Assembly (NCBI GenBank): GCA_017938245.1
Contig: JAGBBX010000011.1
Coordinates: 186,001-250,000, forward strand
Direction of reading: 5' to 3'
Source of the DNA: Bacteroidaceae bacterium
GTDB lineage: Bacteria; Bacteroidota; Bacteroidia; Bacteroidales; Bacteroidaceae
DNA length: 64,000 nt
The notes beneath the pieces were generated by a model. That model ran no database searches, was not told the origin of the DNA, and worked only from the letters and a program-made list of their open reading frames with translations. Of the stretch, positions 43,365-51,420 are shown piece by piece. Every line of letters begins with the position of its first letter. Position 1 is the stretch's first letter. The position numbers and the translations under genes are program-made.

Positions 43365-44354
43365 ATGGAAAAACTTAGAATAGTATATTTAGGTACCCCC
43401 GATTTTGCAGTAGAGCCTTTGCGTCGTCTCGTAGAGCGTCAGAAGAGTGATGAGAATTGCGGATTCGAGGTGGTGGGTGTTGTTACAATGCCCGATAAGA
43501 TGATAAACAAGCGCGGTACTCAGCTGCTTATGAGTCCGGTGAAAGAGTATGCGGTAGAGAATGATATTCCTCTGTTGCAACCGGTATCGCTCAAAGACGA
43601 GGAGTTTCAAGCTGCTCTCGCTGCGTGGCGTGCCGACCTGCAGATTGTTGTTGCTTTCCGTATGCTTCCCGAGAGCGTGTGGAATATGCCACGTCTGGGA
43701 ACGTTTAATCTGCACGCATCGCTGTTGCCACAGTATCGTGGTGCTGCTCCCATTAATTGGGCTATTATAAACGGCGATAAGGAGACGGGTGTTACAACAT
43801 TCTTCCTTAAACACGAGATTGACACAGGTGATATAATTTTCCAGGATATTGTACCCATTGCCACAGATGATACGGCAGGTACTCTGCACGACAAACTTAT
43901 GCTTACGGGTGGCGATACAGTGCTGCGCACCGTTGAGGCTATTGTGGCAGGCAAGGTCAAGGCGCTTCCGCAAGATAAACTATATAAGTGCGTTGACGAA
44001 CTTCGTCCGGCACCCAAGATTTTCCGCGATACCTGCCGAATAAATTGGGTCGCTAAGTCGCAGAATATATACGACTTTGTAAGGGGAATGTCGCCCTATC
44101 CTGCAGCGTGGACCGAGATTCTTACAGCTGATGGTGCCACTGTTGCGGTAAAGGTTTATGAGGCGAGCATCGAGGAGGCTACGCACGATAAGGAGTGGGG
44201 TACACTGCTTACCGATGGTAAGAAATTTGTAAAAGTTGCAGTAGACGGAGGATATATCCATCTGCTCTCTATCCAGATTCCCGGTAAAAAACGTATGGCG
44301 GTTGCCGACCTGCTTCGAGGTTTTAATATGCAAGGAGCAAAAGTTGTGAAATAA
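43365..44354 (+). CDS. fmt: Methionyl-tRNA formyltransferase
   Basis: Formylates initiator Met-tRNA with 10-formyl-THF. 329 residues. The catalytic segment HASLLPQYRGAAPINWAIINGDKETGVT contains the conserved SLLP and RGAAPI motifs, and a C-terminal OB-like domain (WVAKSQNIYDFVRGMSPYPAAWT) binds tRNA. An intrinsic terminator follows 30 nt downstream. Confidence 0.97.
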   Translation: MEKLRIVYLGTPDFAVEPLRRLVERQKSDENCGFEVVGVVTMPDKMINKRGTQLLMSPVKEYAVENDIPLLQPVSLKDEEFQAALAAWRADLQIVVAFRMLPESVWNMPRLGTFNLHASLLPQYRGAAPINWAIINGDKETGVTTFFLKHEIDTGDIIFQDIVPIATDDTAGTLHDKLMLTGGDTVLRTVEAIVAGKVKALPQDKLYKCVDELRPAPKIFRDTCRINWVAKSQNIYDFVRGMSPYPAAWTEILTADGATVAVKVYEASIEEATHDKEWGTLLTDGKKFVKVAVDGGYIHLLSIQIPGKKRMAVADLLRGFNMQGAKVVK

Positions 44355-44383
44355 TGATAAAATTAAAACTTTATAACGTATTG

Positions 44384-44417
44384 ATGCCGATATTATTGTT
44401 AATGTCGGCATTTTTAT
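44384..44417 (+). terminator. Intrinsic terminator after fmt
   Basis: ATGCCGA pairs with TCGGCAT around a 14-nt loop, followed by TTTTTATTTA. Confidence 0.7.
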
Positions 44418-44427
44418 TTAAAATTAT

Positions 44428-44692
44428 TTGGAACAAAAGAATAAATTTTATTTCTTTGCAGCGTTGATAAACAAATGTCAACATAATATAATGGTTCTAA
44501 GGCGGTGGCAACTGCTTGTTGTGCTTGGGATAGAGGGCAGACTGAAGTTGGTAATAGTGTGTGGTCAATAACCCGAATACAATGGTGTTTATAAAAACTG
44601 CTTTAAACATTGAATGAAATAATAAGAATCTTAACAATTTAAAATTATTGCCTATAGAGAAACTTCTACTCCTTAATAATATAATGTAAATA
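44428..44692 (+). promoter_or_regulatory. Promoter-like element and long leader upstream of the ECF sigma gene
   Basis: TTTG, about 20 nt and TTTCTTTG near 44428-44459 form a Bacteroidota promoter with one mismatch. If used, the leader is about 225 nt. A 26-codon frame from the ATG at 44491 is present but has no recognisable features. No riboswitch was recognised. Confidence 0.4.
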
Positions 44693-45289
44693 ATGGAGAA
44701 TTTGAAGAATATGACCGACGACGTGTTGGTCAAACTCTACTTAGAGGGCAATAATGTAGCGTTCGATACTTTGTTGGAGCGCTATCAGGATAAATTATAC
44801 CGATATATTTTCTTTCTTGTGCGTTCGCGCGAAGTAACCGAGGATCTTTTTCAGGAGACTTTCGTTAAGGCTATCGTGAACCTGCAACAGGGACGCTATC
44901 AGTCCGATGGTAAGTTTGCAGCTTGGATAACACGCATTGCACATAATCTGGTAATCGACCTCTTCCGCCAAGAGCGTAACGAGAATTTAATCTCGAACGA
45001 TGAGAGTGAGATTGACCTGCTGAATAGCGCAAAATTTTCGGAGGGGACAATAGAGTCTCAGATGGTAAACAAGCAGGTGTTGAAGGATGTTGCGCGTTTG
45101 GTAGAAGAACTTCCCGAGGCACAGCGTGAGGTGGTGCGTATGCGCTTCTTCGAGAACAAATCCTTTAAAGAGATAGCCGAAAGCGAGGGTATCAGCATTA
45201 ATACTGCTTTAGGGCGCGTACGATATGCAATATCTAATATGCGTCGAATTGCTGCCGAGAAGAGAATCAGTCTTGCTTTGGAGTTTTAA
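44693..45289 (+). CDS. ECF-type RNA polymerase sigma factor (RpoE-like)
   Basis: 198 residues with sigma region 2 (RYQDKLYRYIFFLVRSREVTEDLFQETFVKAI) and region 4 (LPEAQREVVRMRFFENKSFKEIAESEGISINTALGRVRYAISNMRR). The link between them is longer and more acidic than usual (ISNDESEIDLLNSAKFSEGT). No anti-sigma factor gene lies next to it; the following gene encodes a 59-residue soluble protein behind a terminator. The protein resembles the conserved single-copy ECF factor of Bacteroidales. The regulon is unknown. Confidence 0.92.
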   Translation: MENLKNMTDDVLVKLYLEGNNVAFDTLLERYQDKLYRYIFFLVRSREVTEDLFQETFVKAIVNLQQGRYQSDGKFAAWITRIAHNLVIDLFRQERNENLISNDESEIDLLNSAKFSEGTIESQMVNKQVLKDVARLVEELPEAQREVVRMRFFENKSFKEIAESEGISINTALGRVRYAISNMRRIAAEKRISLALEF

Positions 45290-45353
45290 TACTCCATTCA
45301 ATATATCTCTATACTCATAAGATAGACTAAAAAATATGCTGCTGATATAACAG

Positions 45354-45390
45354 GAGCAACAGAGCCTTACCGCCCTGTTGCTCTTTTTCT
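45354..45390 (+). terminator. Terminator after the ECF sigma gene
   Basis: GAGCAACAG pairs with CTGTTGCTC (9 bp) around a 12-nt loop, followed by TTTTTCTGTTT. Confidence 0.8.
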
Positions 45391-45562
45391 GTTTGTATGG
45401 AAATGAATATTTGTTAAAACTTTGACTTTGCAAGGCCAACTGACGGTTGACAAGGCCCATCAAACGTGTATTCACTTTTTCTTGAAAAAATATCATCAGC
45501 AGATATAATATATCTGTTAGGCGCGCGTTATTATAACAGAAGATACTAATAACAGACTGCCT

Positions 45563-45742
45563 ATGGATGATATTTTTACTCGTAATTTAAAATTTAATGA
45601 GAAGGTAACAGATGAGGCTTTGTATAGCGAGGAGAATCTTTCGCCGTCGAAAAGTTCATTAGAATTTATTAAGAATTTTGCCCGTAACTTCAGAGTGTAT
45701 AATGCGATAGAGGGTAGGGCACAGGAACTGTTACTTAACTAA
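45563..45742 (+). CDS. 59-aa small protein downstream of the ECF sigma gene, unknown
   Basis: Begins MDDIFTRNLKFNEKVTDEAL and continues with YSEENLSPSKSSLEFIKNFAR. It is amphipathic, probably helical, mildly acidic at the start and basic in the middle, with no signal peptide or membrane helix. It starts 273 nt after the sigma gene, beyond that gene's terminator, and ends inside a strong bidirectional hairpin, so it looks like a separate small unit. No family name is known to me. It could be a regulator or a ribosome- or sigma-associated peptide; this is speculation from size and placement. Confidence 0.6.
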   Translation: MDDIFTRNLKFNEKVTDEALYSEENLSPSKSSLEFIKNFARNFRVYNAIEGRAQELLLN

Positions 45743-45791
45743 CAATATCCCCATACGAATCAAAAATTTCGTATGGGGATATTGTTAGTTA
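45736..45791. terminator. 24-bp bidirectional terminator stem
   Basis: Arms 45736-45759 and 45768-45791 (core AACAATATCCCCATACGAA and its mirror) pair perfectly around an 8-nt loop. The element overlaps the stop codons of both convergent genes, the 59-aa gene and the minus-strand membrane protein. Confidence 0.8.
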
Positions 45792-46505
45792 TCCTCTTAG
45801 GTTCTTTATCATTCTGAGAATCTCTTCGAGACGTTTCCTGTTGGCTCTCTCTTGTTGTATTCCCCAAATTATGGACACTGCCATCGATGTAATTGTCAGT
45901 ATTGTAACAAAAGGCCTCCAAACAAAATCACTTGCAATTAGTATTGTCCAGGCAATTAGAATAATAATGGGTATTGCCATAATTCTGTTTGTTTGTGAAC
46001 GCATCTGTTTGTGTCGGGCAATGTTCTCTGTTGCCTGGGTCATACTAAGCGACGGGAGTATCTTTACATTAAGTATCCTGTAGCTTCTTCTGTTAAGAAA
46101 ATACTCCAACGCAGCTACTGCAAGGATATATAGTCCGAAAGTCCAATATTCTGCGCCCTGCCCGATATACATAAACAGGAATACTGCGCTCACTATGGGT
46201 GCCGACACAAAAGAAATCAGGAATCGGTTGTGATACCATTTTTCTATGTGCGAGAGTTTCTCTTGCATAGCGTCGTTTATTATCTCCTCGCTAAGAATAC
46301 TCTGCTTTTCGAGTTTCGCGTTCAGTAGACCGAATAGCTCTTTTAGACTATCTAATTCGCTGTTGTCTGTGGTCTGCTGTGCAATATTCTCTTTCTGTGT
46401 AATCTCCTTTTTAAGGAAGGCTCGCTTGTTGTGCTCTGTGTCTATCAGTTCGAAATGCTCTTTAGGGTAGTCCATCTCGTTGCTGTCTATGGTTTGCTGT
46501 ATCAT
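45789..46505 (-). CDS. Four-helix membrane protein following an ECF sigma gene (possible anti-sigma)
   Basis: 238 residues from the ATG at 46505. A longer frame begins at 46577 but lies inside the sigma gene and adds basic, non-conserved sequence. The N-terminal 95 residues are charged and helical (cytosolic), followed by helix pairs FLISFVSAPIVSAVFLFMY and YWTFGLYILAVAALEYFL, then IMAIPIIILIAWTILIASDF and FVTILTITSMAVSIIWGI, and a short charged tail. It starts 14 nt downstream of the sigma stop, so the two are co-expressed. An anti-sigma role fits the topology and position but no zinc or known anti-sigma motif is visible. Confidence 0.65.
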   Translation of the reverse strand: MIQQTIDSNEMDYPKEHFELIDTEHNKRAFLKKEITQKENIAQQTTDNSELDSLKELFGLLNAKLEKQSILSEEIINDAMQEKLSHIEKWYHNRFLISFVSAPIVSAVFLFMYIGQGAEYWTFGLYILAVAALEYFLNRRSYRILNVKILPSLSMTQATENIARHKQMRSQTNRIMAIPIIILIAWTILIASDFVWRPFVTILTITSMAVSIIWGIQQERANRKRLEEILRMIKNLRG

Positions 46506-46518
46506 ACTCTTTAGTTTT

Positions 46519-47001
46519 TTACTTGTTTGACATCTTTTTAAGTTGTTCCTTGATACGGAATAAACGGGTGGTGACATTGGAGAGGCTTATACCCACTACG
46601 TTGGCTATGTCGCGATAGCTCATATTCTCCAGCCAAAGAAGAATGATTGCTCTATCAAAGACATCGAGTCGGTTTATTCTCTCGTACAGCATCTGAATTT
46701 GTTGGCTCTGTTCGTCGTCATCGTTATAAAGGTCGATGTCGACCAAAAGAGGGACAGTTGGTACACTGCTTCTCTTTTTCCTCTCAACATTGCTGCAGGT
46801 GTTGAGGCTCACACGCCATATCCAGGTCTTAGGGTTGCTCTCTCCGCGGAAATTGGGAAACCCTCGCCACAGATTTATCAGAATCTCTTGGAACAGGTCG
46901 TTGACCTCCTCCTTGTCGTTTGAAAAGAAGTAGCAGACAGTGTATATTGTCTTGCTGTGTTCTTTTACCATTGCTGTAAATTTTTCTTCAATATTCTCCA
47001 T
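46519..47001 (-). CDS. ECF-type RNA polymerase sigma factor
   Basis: 160 residues. Region 2 includes VCYFFSNDKEEVNDLFQEILINLWRGFPNF and region 4 includes YRDIANVVGISLSNVTTRLFRIKEQLKKM. The helix-turn-helix is complete. Upstream on the same strand, 138 nt away, is a large FtsX-type permease; downstream 14 nt is a membrane protein that may hold the sigma factor inactive. The target promoters are not known, but autoregulation of this three-gene group is plausible. Confidence 0.9.
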   Translation of the reverse strand: MENIEEKFTAMVKEHSKTIYTVCYFFSNDKEEVNDLFQEILINLWRGFPNFRGESNPKTWIWRVSLNTCSNVERKKRSSVPTVPLLVDIDLYNDDDEQSQQIQMLYERINRLDVFDRAIILLWLENMSYRDIANVVGISLSNVTTRLFRIKEQLKKMSNK

Positions 47002-47138
47002 CGGTTTATTCGTTTTCTACTCTCTTAGACACAGGAAAAGAGAAAAACTTTCAGCAAACAAGTAAAAAATGTGTTTGCTTGGATTATTTACAATTTTGGT
47101 AGTTGCTTAAATTTTATATCGAAATATTTGAGAACCTC

Positions 47139-49538
47139 TTATTCTCCATTACCAATTACTTCGATGGGGTTCTGTGTAACAACTCGCCAAGCGCCTATGG
47201 TTATAATGGCAGCGGTGAGCAATGCCACAAGGAAAAATGAAACAGCAAACGGCCACACGTGCAGCGGTATTTTTTGTGCAAAATCCTGCTGCCACTGCTC
47301 AAAGGCGAAAATAAGCATTGGAATGGTGAAGACAAAACATCCTATAAGTATATATAGAAACTGTTTGTTGAACAACGTTAGTATATCTTTAACAAGAGCT
47401 CCGTTTACCCGGCGTATGGCAATCTCCTTGCGGCGGTAGCGCGTTTCGAGTGCAACAAGCCCAAATACTCCGAGCAATGCAACTATTACAGCTGTTATAC
47501 TAATGGGAATCAGTATCTTAATTATAGACTGTTCGGCATTGAGCCAAATATCCTCTATCTTTGTTTTTAACTGAAAAACGGGGATAGCAAGGTTGGTATT
47601 CGGCTCAATATTTTTTAATTCGCTCGTAATACTACTGTTTAGGTATGTGAGATTGCACTCTTCGGCTGTTTTAATTAGAGATTCATTAAGAGGGACTTTG
47701 GGTGAGTGTATAAGTGCTAATGGTTCGATGCTCCGGTGCAGGTCGTGGTGGTAAAAGTCGCGGCAGATACCGACAATCACAGCGCGGTCGTCGATGCCTC
47801 TTTCGTATATGCGCAGCATATCTCCTATTCCGATATTAAACTCTTTTTGCATAGTCTCGTTTATAATCGCCACAGGAGCTTTCTGTATGTCGTCACTGTT
47901 GAATCCTCGACCCGATATAATATCAATGCCCATCGTTTCTATGAAATTGTGATATACGTGCACAAAGTTGAACTTATTCTCTCGTTTCTCCTTGTCGGGA
48001 TGATTGTGGAATGTGGTTTTAATGAGTCCGTTGTAATTAGTGAAACTCGTGTGCATAAATGTTACCTCCTCGACCTGTTCGCAACCTTTGAATCGGTTAT
48101 ATACAGTAGGTAACATCTGTGGCGTTATTTCGTACTCTATATTGTGGTTCATACCATATTGGTATATATTATCGAAGCATATTCCCCAATCGCTATTGCT
48201 GCGGCTGTTGAATTGCTGATAGGTAAGAAAACCTGCTGTTACAAAAAAGAACGATGCTACGAATTGCAGACATACAAGTGCGTAACGCAACTGTTTTCCC
48301 GAAGCTGTTGCTGCAAACCTTCCTTTAAGCACAAAGGAGGGTGTGAACGATGTTATGTACCACGTGGGGTAGAGGGCCGCAAACAGAGCTGTTACCACAG
48401 ATGCGCATACGATGATAATTGTAACGTCGATATTATTCGAGGGTAGCAGACCTGTTAAACTCCACGAACGGAAAGTATTGGTGTCGTTTAGATAGTTTAT
48501 GGCTATATATGAGAAAAACAGTGATGCAATAACTAATATAAGGCTCTCTATCAACAATTCGCCACGCAGTTGCATTGTATATGCGCCCATAATCTTTTGG
48601 GTGTTTATGCTGCGTATGCGCCACGGGATGATTGCGGTGAATAGGTTAAAATAGTTTATAAAGGCAATCGCAAACAAAATTATAGCCAATGTCATCATAA
48701 GCAGGGTGTCTTCCAATCGACCTCTGAAAAAATGGCTGTTCTTGCCAATTTGTGGTGTAAAGAATATCTCGTCTAATGGTGTAAGATGAATATATTGCTC
48801 TACATTCTCGCTTGTGAGGTCTTTGATGAAATACTCGTTAATCTTCAGCTCTTTTACGCGCATTATAAAATGGTTGAGAAACTCCTTTTCTTGGGTCTCT
48901 TTATGTAACTTAACGAGTAGGGGACTATACATCACGTTCCACTGTTGTCCGTAAATGTCATAATCGTGGCTACCGTCTCTTATTATCTCGACAAGTCCCC
49001 ATTGGCTGTTTTTAGGGAAATCCTTGAATATTGCCGACACTTTCTTATAGCCGGATGTATGGTCCCATAGCTTTATGGTATCGCCTATGTTCAGCATCTG
49101 CTTTTTCGCGTATGAGCACGATACGGCACAACCGTCATAATCAAATAATCTCTCCCAACTACCGGCGGTAATCTTGGGGTTGTATAGGTTTATATGTTCG
49201 CGTCGCAGTCGCAGACAACCGATTGCTCTGTTATCTACAATTAGATACTCGCAGTCTGATTTGTGACTGTAACACTCGACGTAGGGATTGTCGTCACACA
49301 GCAGACGCACCATCCCCTGTGGAAAATACTCCGACTCGGGCTCCGATGGTCTAAAGTTGTGTGTCAGTACATAAATGCGGTCGCAGTCTTTTATACCTCT
49401 GTTCCAGGTGAGGGAATTATATACAGGAATTAAAAGAATATATACAACGGTGAGTACAATGGTTAGTCCAAGCACATTAAGTGCGGTGAAAAGTTTGTAG
49501 CGCGATAGTGCCGAAAATGCTTTTTTTATAATTGTCAT
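47139..49538 (-). CDS. FtsX/MacB-type ABC transporter permease
   Basis: 799 residues, with no ATPase domain of its own. The layout is one membrane helix (about 20-40), a periplasmic MacB-like core (about 45-270), three helices (about 275-400, including AIILFAIAFINYFNLFTAII), one further helix near 425, a second periplasmic domain (about 440-670) and three C-terminal helices (ILIPISITAVIVALLGVFGLVALETRYRRKEIAIRRVNGA). This is the duplicated FtsX fold common in Bacteroidota, normally for transmembrane signalling or export with a separate ATPase, which is not in the window. An inverted repeat is found about 85 nt upstream of the start. The ECF sigma gene follows. Confidence 0.88.
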   Translation of the reverse strand: MTIIKKAFSALSRYKLFTALNVLGLTIVLTVVYILLIPVYNSLTWNRGIKDCDRIYVLTHNFRPSEPESEYFPQGMVRLLCDDNPYVECYSHKSDCEYLIVDNRAIGCLRLRREHINLYNPKITAGSWERLFDYDGCAVSCSYAKKQMLNIGDTIKLWDHTSGYKKVSAIFKDFPKNSQWGLVEIIRDGSHDYDIYGQQWNVMYSPLLVKLHKETQEKEFLNHFIMRVKELKINEYFIKDLTSENVEQYIHLTPLDEIFFTPQIGKNSHFFRGRLEDTLLMMTLAIILFAIAFINYFNLFTAIIPWRIRSINTQKIMGAYTMQLRGELLIESLILVIASLFFSYIAINYLNDTNTFRSWSLTGLLPSNNIDVTIIIVCASVVTALFAALYPTWYITSFTPSFVLKGRFAATASGKQLRYALVCLQFVASFFFVTAGFLTYQQFNSRSNSDWGICFDNIYQYGMNHNIEYEITPQMLPTVYNRFKGCEQVEEVTFMHTSFTNYNGLIKTTFHNHPDKEKRENKFNFVHVYHNFIETMGIDIISGRGFNSDDIQKAPVAIINETMQKEFNIGIGDMLRIYERGIDDRAVIVGICRDFYHHDLHRSIEPLALIHSPKVPLNESLIKTAEECNLTYLNSSITSELKNIEPNTNLAIPVFQLKTKIEDIWLNAEQSIIKILIPISITAVIVALLGVFGLVALETRYRRKEIAIRRVNGALVKDILTLFNKQFLYILIGCFVFTIPMLIFAFEQWQQDFAQKIPLHVWPFAVSFFLVALLTAAIITIGAWRVVTQNPIEVIGNGE

Positions 49539-49620
49539 AATTGCCCTTTTTTTACTGTAAAGGTAGTTTCAGCACTTTGTGGTTGCAAGAGAATTTTCGA
49601 AAATCGTCTGTTTTTCGTAA

Positions 49621-49645
49621 AAAGTGTGCAAAAATTGCACACTTT
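49621..49645. promoter_or_regulatory. Inverted repeat upstream of the FtsX-type permease
   Basis: AAAGTGTGCA and TGCACACTTT flank 5 nt. On the minus strand it lies 83-107 nt upstream of the permease start. It could be a dimer-binding operator or upstream activating sequence; no regulator is assigned. Confidence 0.45.
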
Positions 49646-49671
49646 GGGTGGTATAATGTATGGTAAAAAAT

Positions 49672-49703
49672 AGAGAGCAAGGTATTTATGACCCTTGCTC
49701 TCT
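49672..49703 (-). terminator. Terminator of the MFS transporter gene
   Basis: AGAGAGCAAGG pairs with CCTTGCTCTCT around a 10-nt loop; on the minus strand it is followed by ATTTTTTACC. It starts 27 nt after the stop codon. Confidence 0.8.
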
Positions 49704-49730
49704 GTTCCCTTTTTATGTGTAAAATCTTTT

Positions 49731-51377
49731 TTATGCTTTTACATTGGGCTCATCAAGTCCCAAATTCTTCTTTTTGTCTACAACTTTAAGGATGAAGCCA
49801 ATTACCAGTGCTGCCACTCCAAGGCTCGCAAGCATTACAAGGGGTGCGGTATAGTCATAAGAGACAGCTGCCTGCTCGGGTGTTATTGTACCGTTGGCAA
49901 GACCCTCGACAATCTCGGGGTTCGAACCATCCAATACCTTACCGATGAGCATTGGGAATAACCACAAACCAATGTTCTGTATCCAGAAAATAAGTGCGTA
50001 TGCGCTACCGATAATCCTTGAATCAACTAATTTGGGTACACTGGGCCACAACGATGCGGGAACCAATGAGAACGATGCACCAAGTACAAGAATTGTGATG
50101 TAGGCAACAACGAAACCACCGACAGCACTACCTTTAAACAACGGAAGAATAAAAGCAAAGGTAAGGTGGCACAGGATAAGGAGTATAGAACCCATTACCA
50201 ACATTGTGGCTGCCTTGCCCTTGTAATCGACATATTTTCCTAATTTAGGAGTGATGGCCACAGCCAACAAAGGAAATACCGCAAACACAGCCGATGCACT
50301 CTGACGCTCGTAACCCATATAGCAATAGGCTGCAAGGAATATAACAGCAACGAGTGTCCAGGCATATTCAGCGCTTTTCTTCTTCATAAAGTTGCTTGCA
50401 AAAGATGCACCTGCAACAACCAACATAATAATATATTGGAATGTGGCAACAGCGTCGCTTGCCCAGAAAGAGTCGGCAGGAACCTCGTTGAATGTGAGGT
50501 TACACTGCAACATATTCACTGCATACTTCTGGAAGGGGAAGATAGCCGAGTAGTAGAGCACGCATAGCAGAGCAACAAGCCAGAAACCGCTGCTTGTAAG
50601 AATCTGTCCGAGGTCTTTCAATTGGAATGGTTCGTCTTTCTCCTCGGCCTCTCCTGTCTGTGAGTCGAGCTTCTTATCCATAAAGAAATATACGATGAAC
50701 ATTATGAGTGCAATGAGCAACAGAAGTACACCGAAAGCAACTGAACGTGATACATCTACATTACCGCCCATATTGGCAATAACGGGTGAGAAAATCATAC
50801 AGGTGGCAACGCCCAAGCGTGCAAGTGCCATCTCGGAACCCATTGCCAATGCCATCTCACGGCCTTTGAACCATTTTACAATACCACGGCTTACAGTGAT
50901 ACCTGCCATCTCGACACCGCAACCGAAAATCATAAAGCCGACAGCCGATAATTTTGCCGATGCGGGCATTCCTGCATAGAAAGGAGATATTCCCAACTCG
51001 TCGAATCCGGGGATGTAATTTAGATTGTTGTTGAACCAGGTCTCGAGTGAGCTGCCGATGAACATATCGGTAACAGCATACCAGTTGATGGTGGCACCAA
51101 CAAGCATCACTGCACCCGAGAGCAGGGCGGTGAAGCGTACACCCATCTTGTCGAGGATGATACCTGCGAAGATGAGGAAGAATACAAATACGTTAAGGAA
51201 AGTCTCGGAACCCTGCATTGTTCCAAAAGCTGTTGAGTCCCATCCGCGTGTCGATTGCATTAAATCTTTGATGGGTGATAGAATGTCCATAAATATATAT
51301 GAACAGAACATAGCTAATGCCAAAAGCATCAGTACTAACCAACGTGCCGATGCCGAATCTCTAAGTGTAGTTTTCAT
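49731..51377 (-). CDS. Major facilitator superfamily transporter
   Basis: 548 residues with about twelve membrane helices. The opening RWLVLMLLALAMFCSYIFMDILSPI is the first helix. The MFS loop 2-3 signature appears as GIILDKMGVRFTALLSGAV. A long charged cytosolic loop (DKKLDSQTGEAEEKDEPFQLKDL, about 235-260) joins the two halves. The closest resemblance is to Bacteroidales nitrate/oxalate-type MFS proteins of unknown substrate. It lies 43 nt downstream of the S9 peptidase gene on the same strand, so peptide or amino-acid uptake is a possibility inferred from position. Confidence 0.88.
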   Translation of the reverse strand: MKTTLRDSASARWLVLMLLALAMFCSYIFMDILSPIKDLMQSTRGWDSTAFGTMQGSETFLNVFVFFLIFAGIILDKMGVRFTALLSGAVMLVGATINWYAVTDMFIGSSLETWFNNNLNYIPGFDELGISPFYAGMPASAKLSAVGFMIFGCGVEMAGITVSRGIVKWFKGREMALAMGSEMALARLGVATCMIFSPVIANMGGNVDVSRSVAFGVLLLLIALIMFIVYFFMDKKLDSQTGEAEEKDEPFQLKDLGQILTSSGFWLVALLCVLYYSAIFPFQKYAVNMLQCNLTFNEVPADSFWASDAVATFQYIIMLVVAGASFASNFMKKKSAEYAWTLVAVIFLAAYCYMGYERQSASAVFAVFPLLAVAITPKLGKYVDYKGKAATMLVMGSILLILCHLTFAFILPLFKGSAVGGFVVAYITILVLGASFSLVPASLWPSVPKLVDSRIIGSAYALIFWIQNIGLWLFPMLIGKVLDGSNPEIVEGLANGTITPEQAAVSYDYTAPLVMLASLGVAALVIGFILKVVDKKKNLGLDEPNVKA

Positions 51378-51420
51378 TGATAATATGTTTTATTAGATAT
51401 TTTGTGCTTTTTAGGTGCTT

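Noticed and set aside
44491-44571. 26-codon frame in the ECF sigma leader as a possible regulatory peptide
   Set aside because: There is no amino-acid bias and no stem that would make it an attenuator; kept only as a remark in the leader entry.
46506-46577. Upstream start for the four-helix membrane protein
   Set aside because: It lies within the sigma factor coding sequence and adds basic residues with no helix or motif; the ATG at 46505 fits a 14-nt gene spacing.
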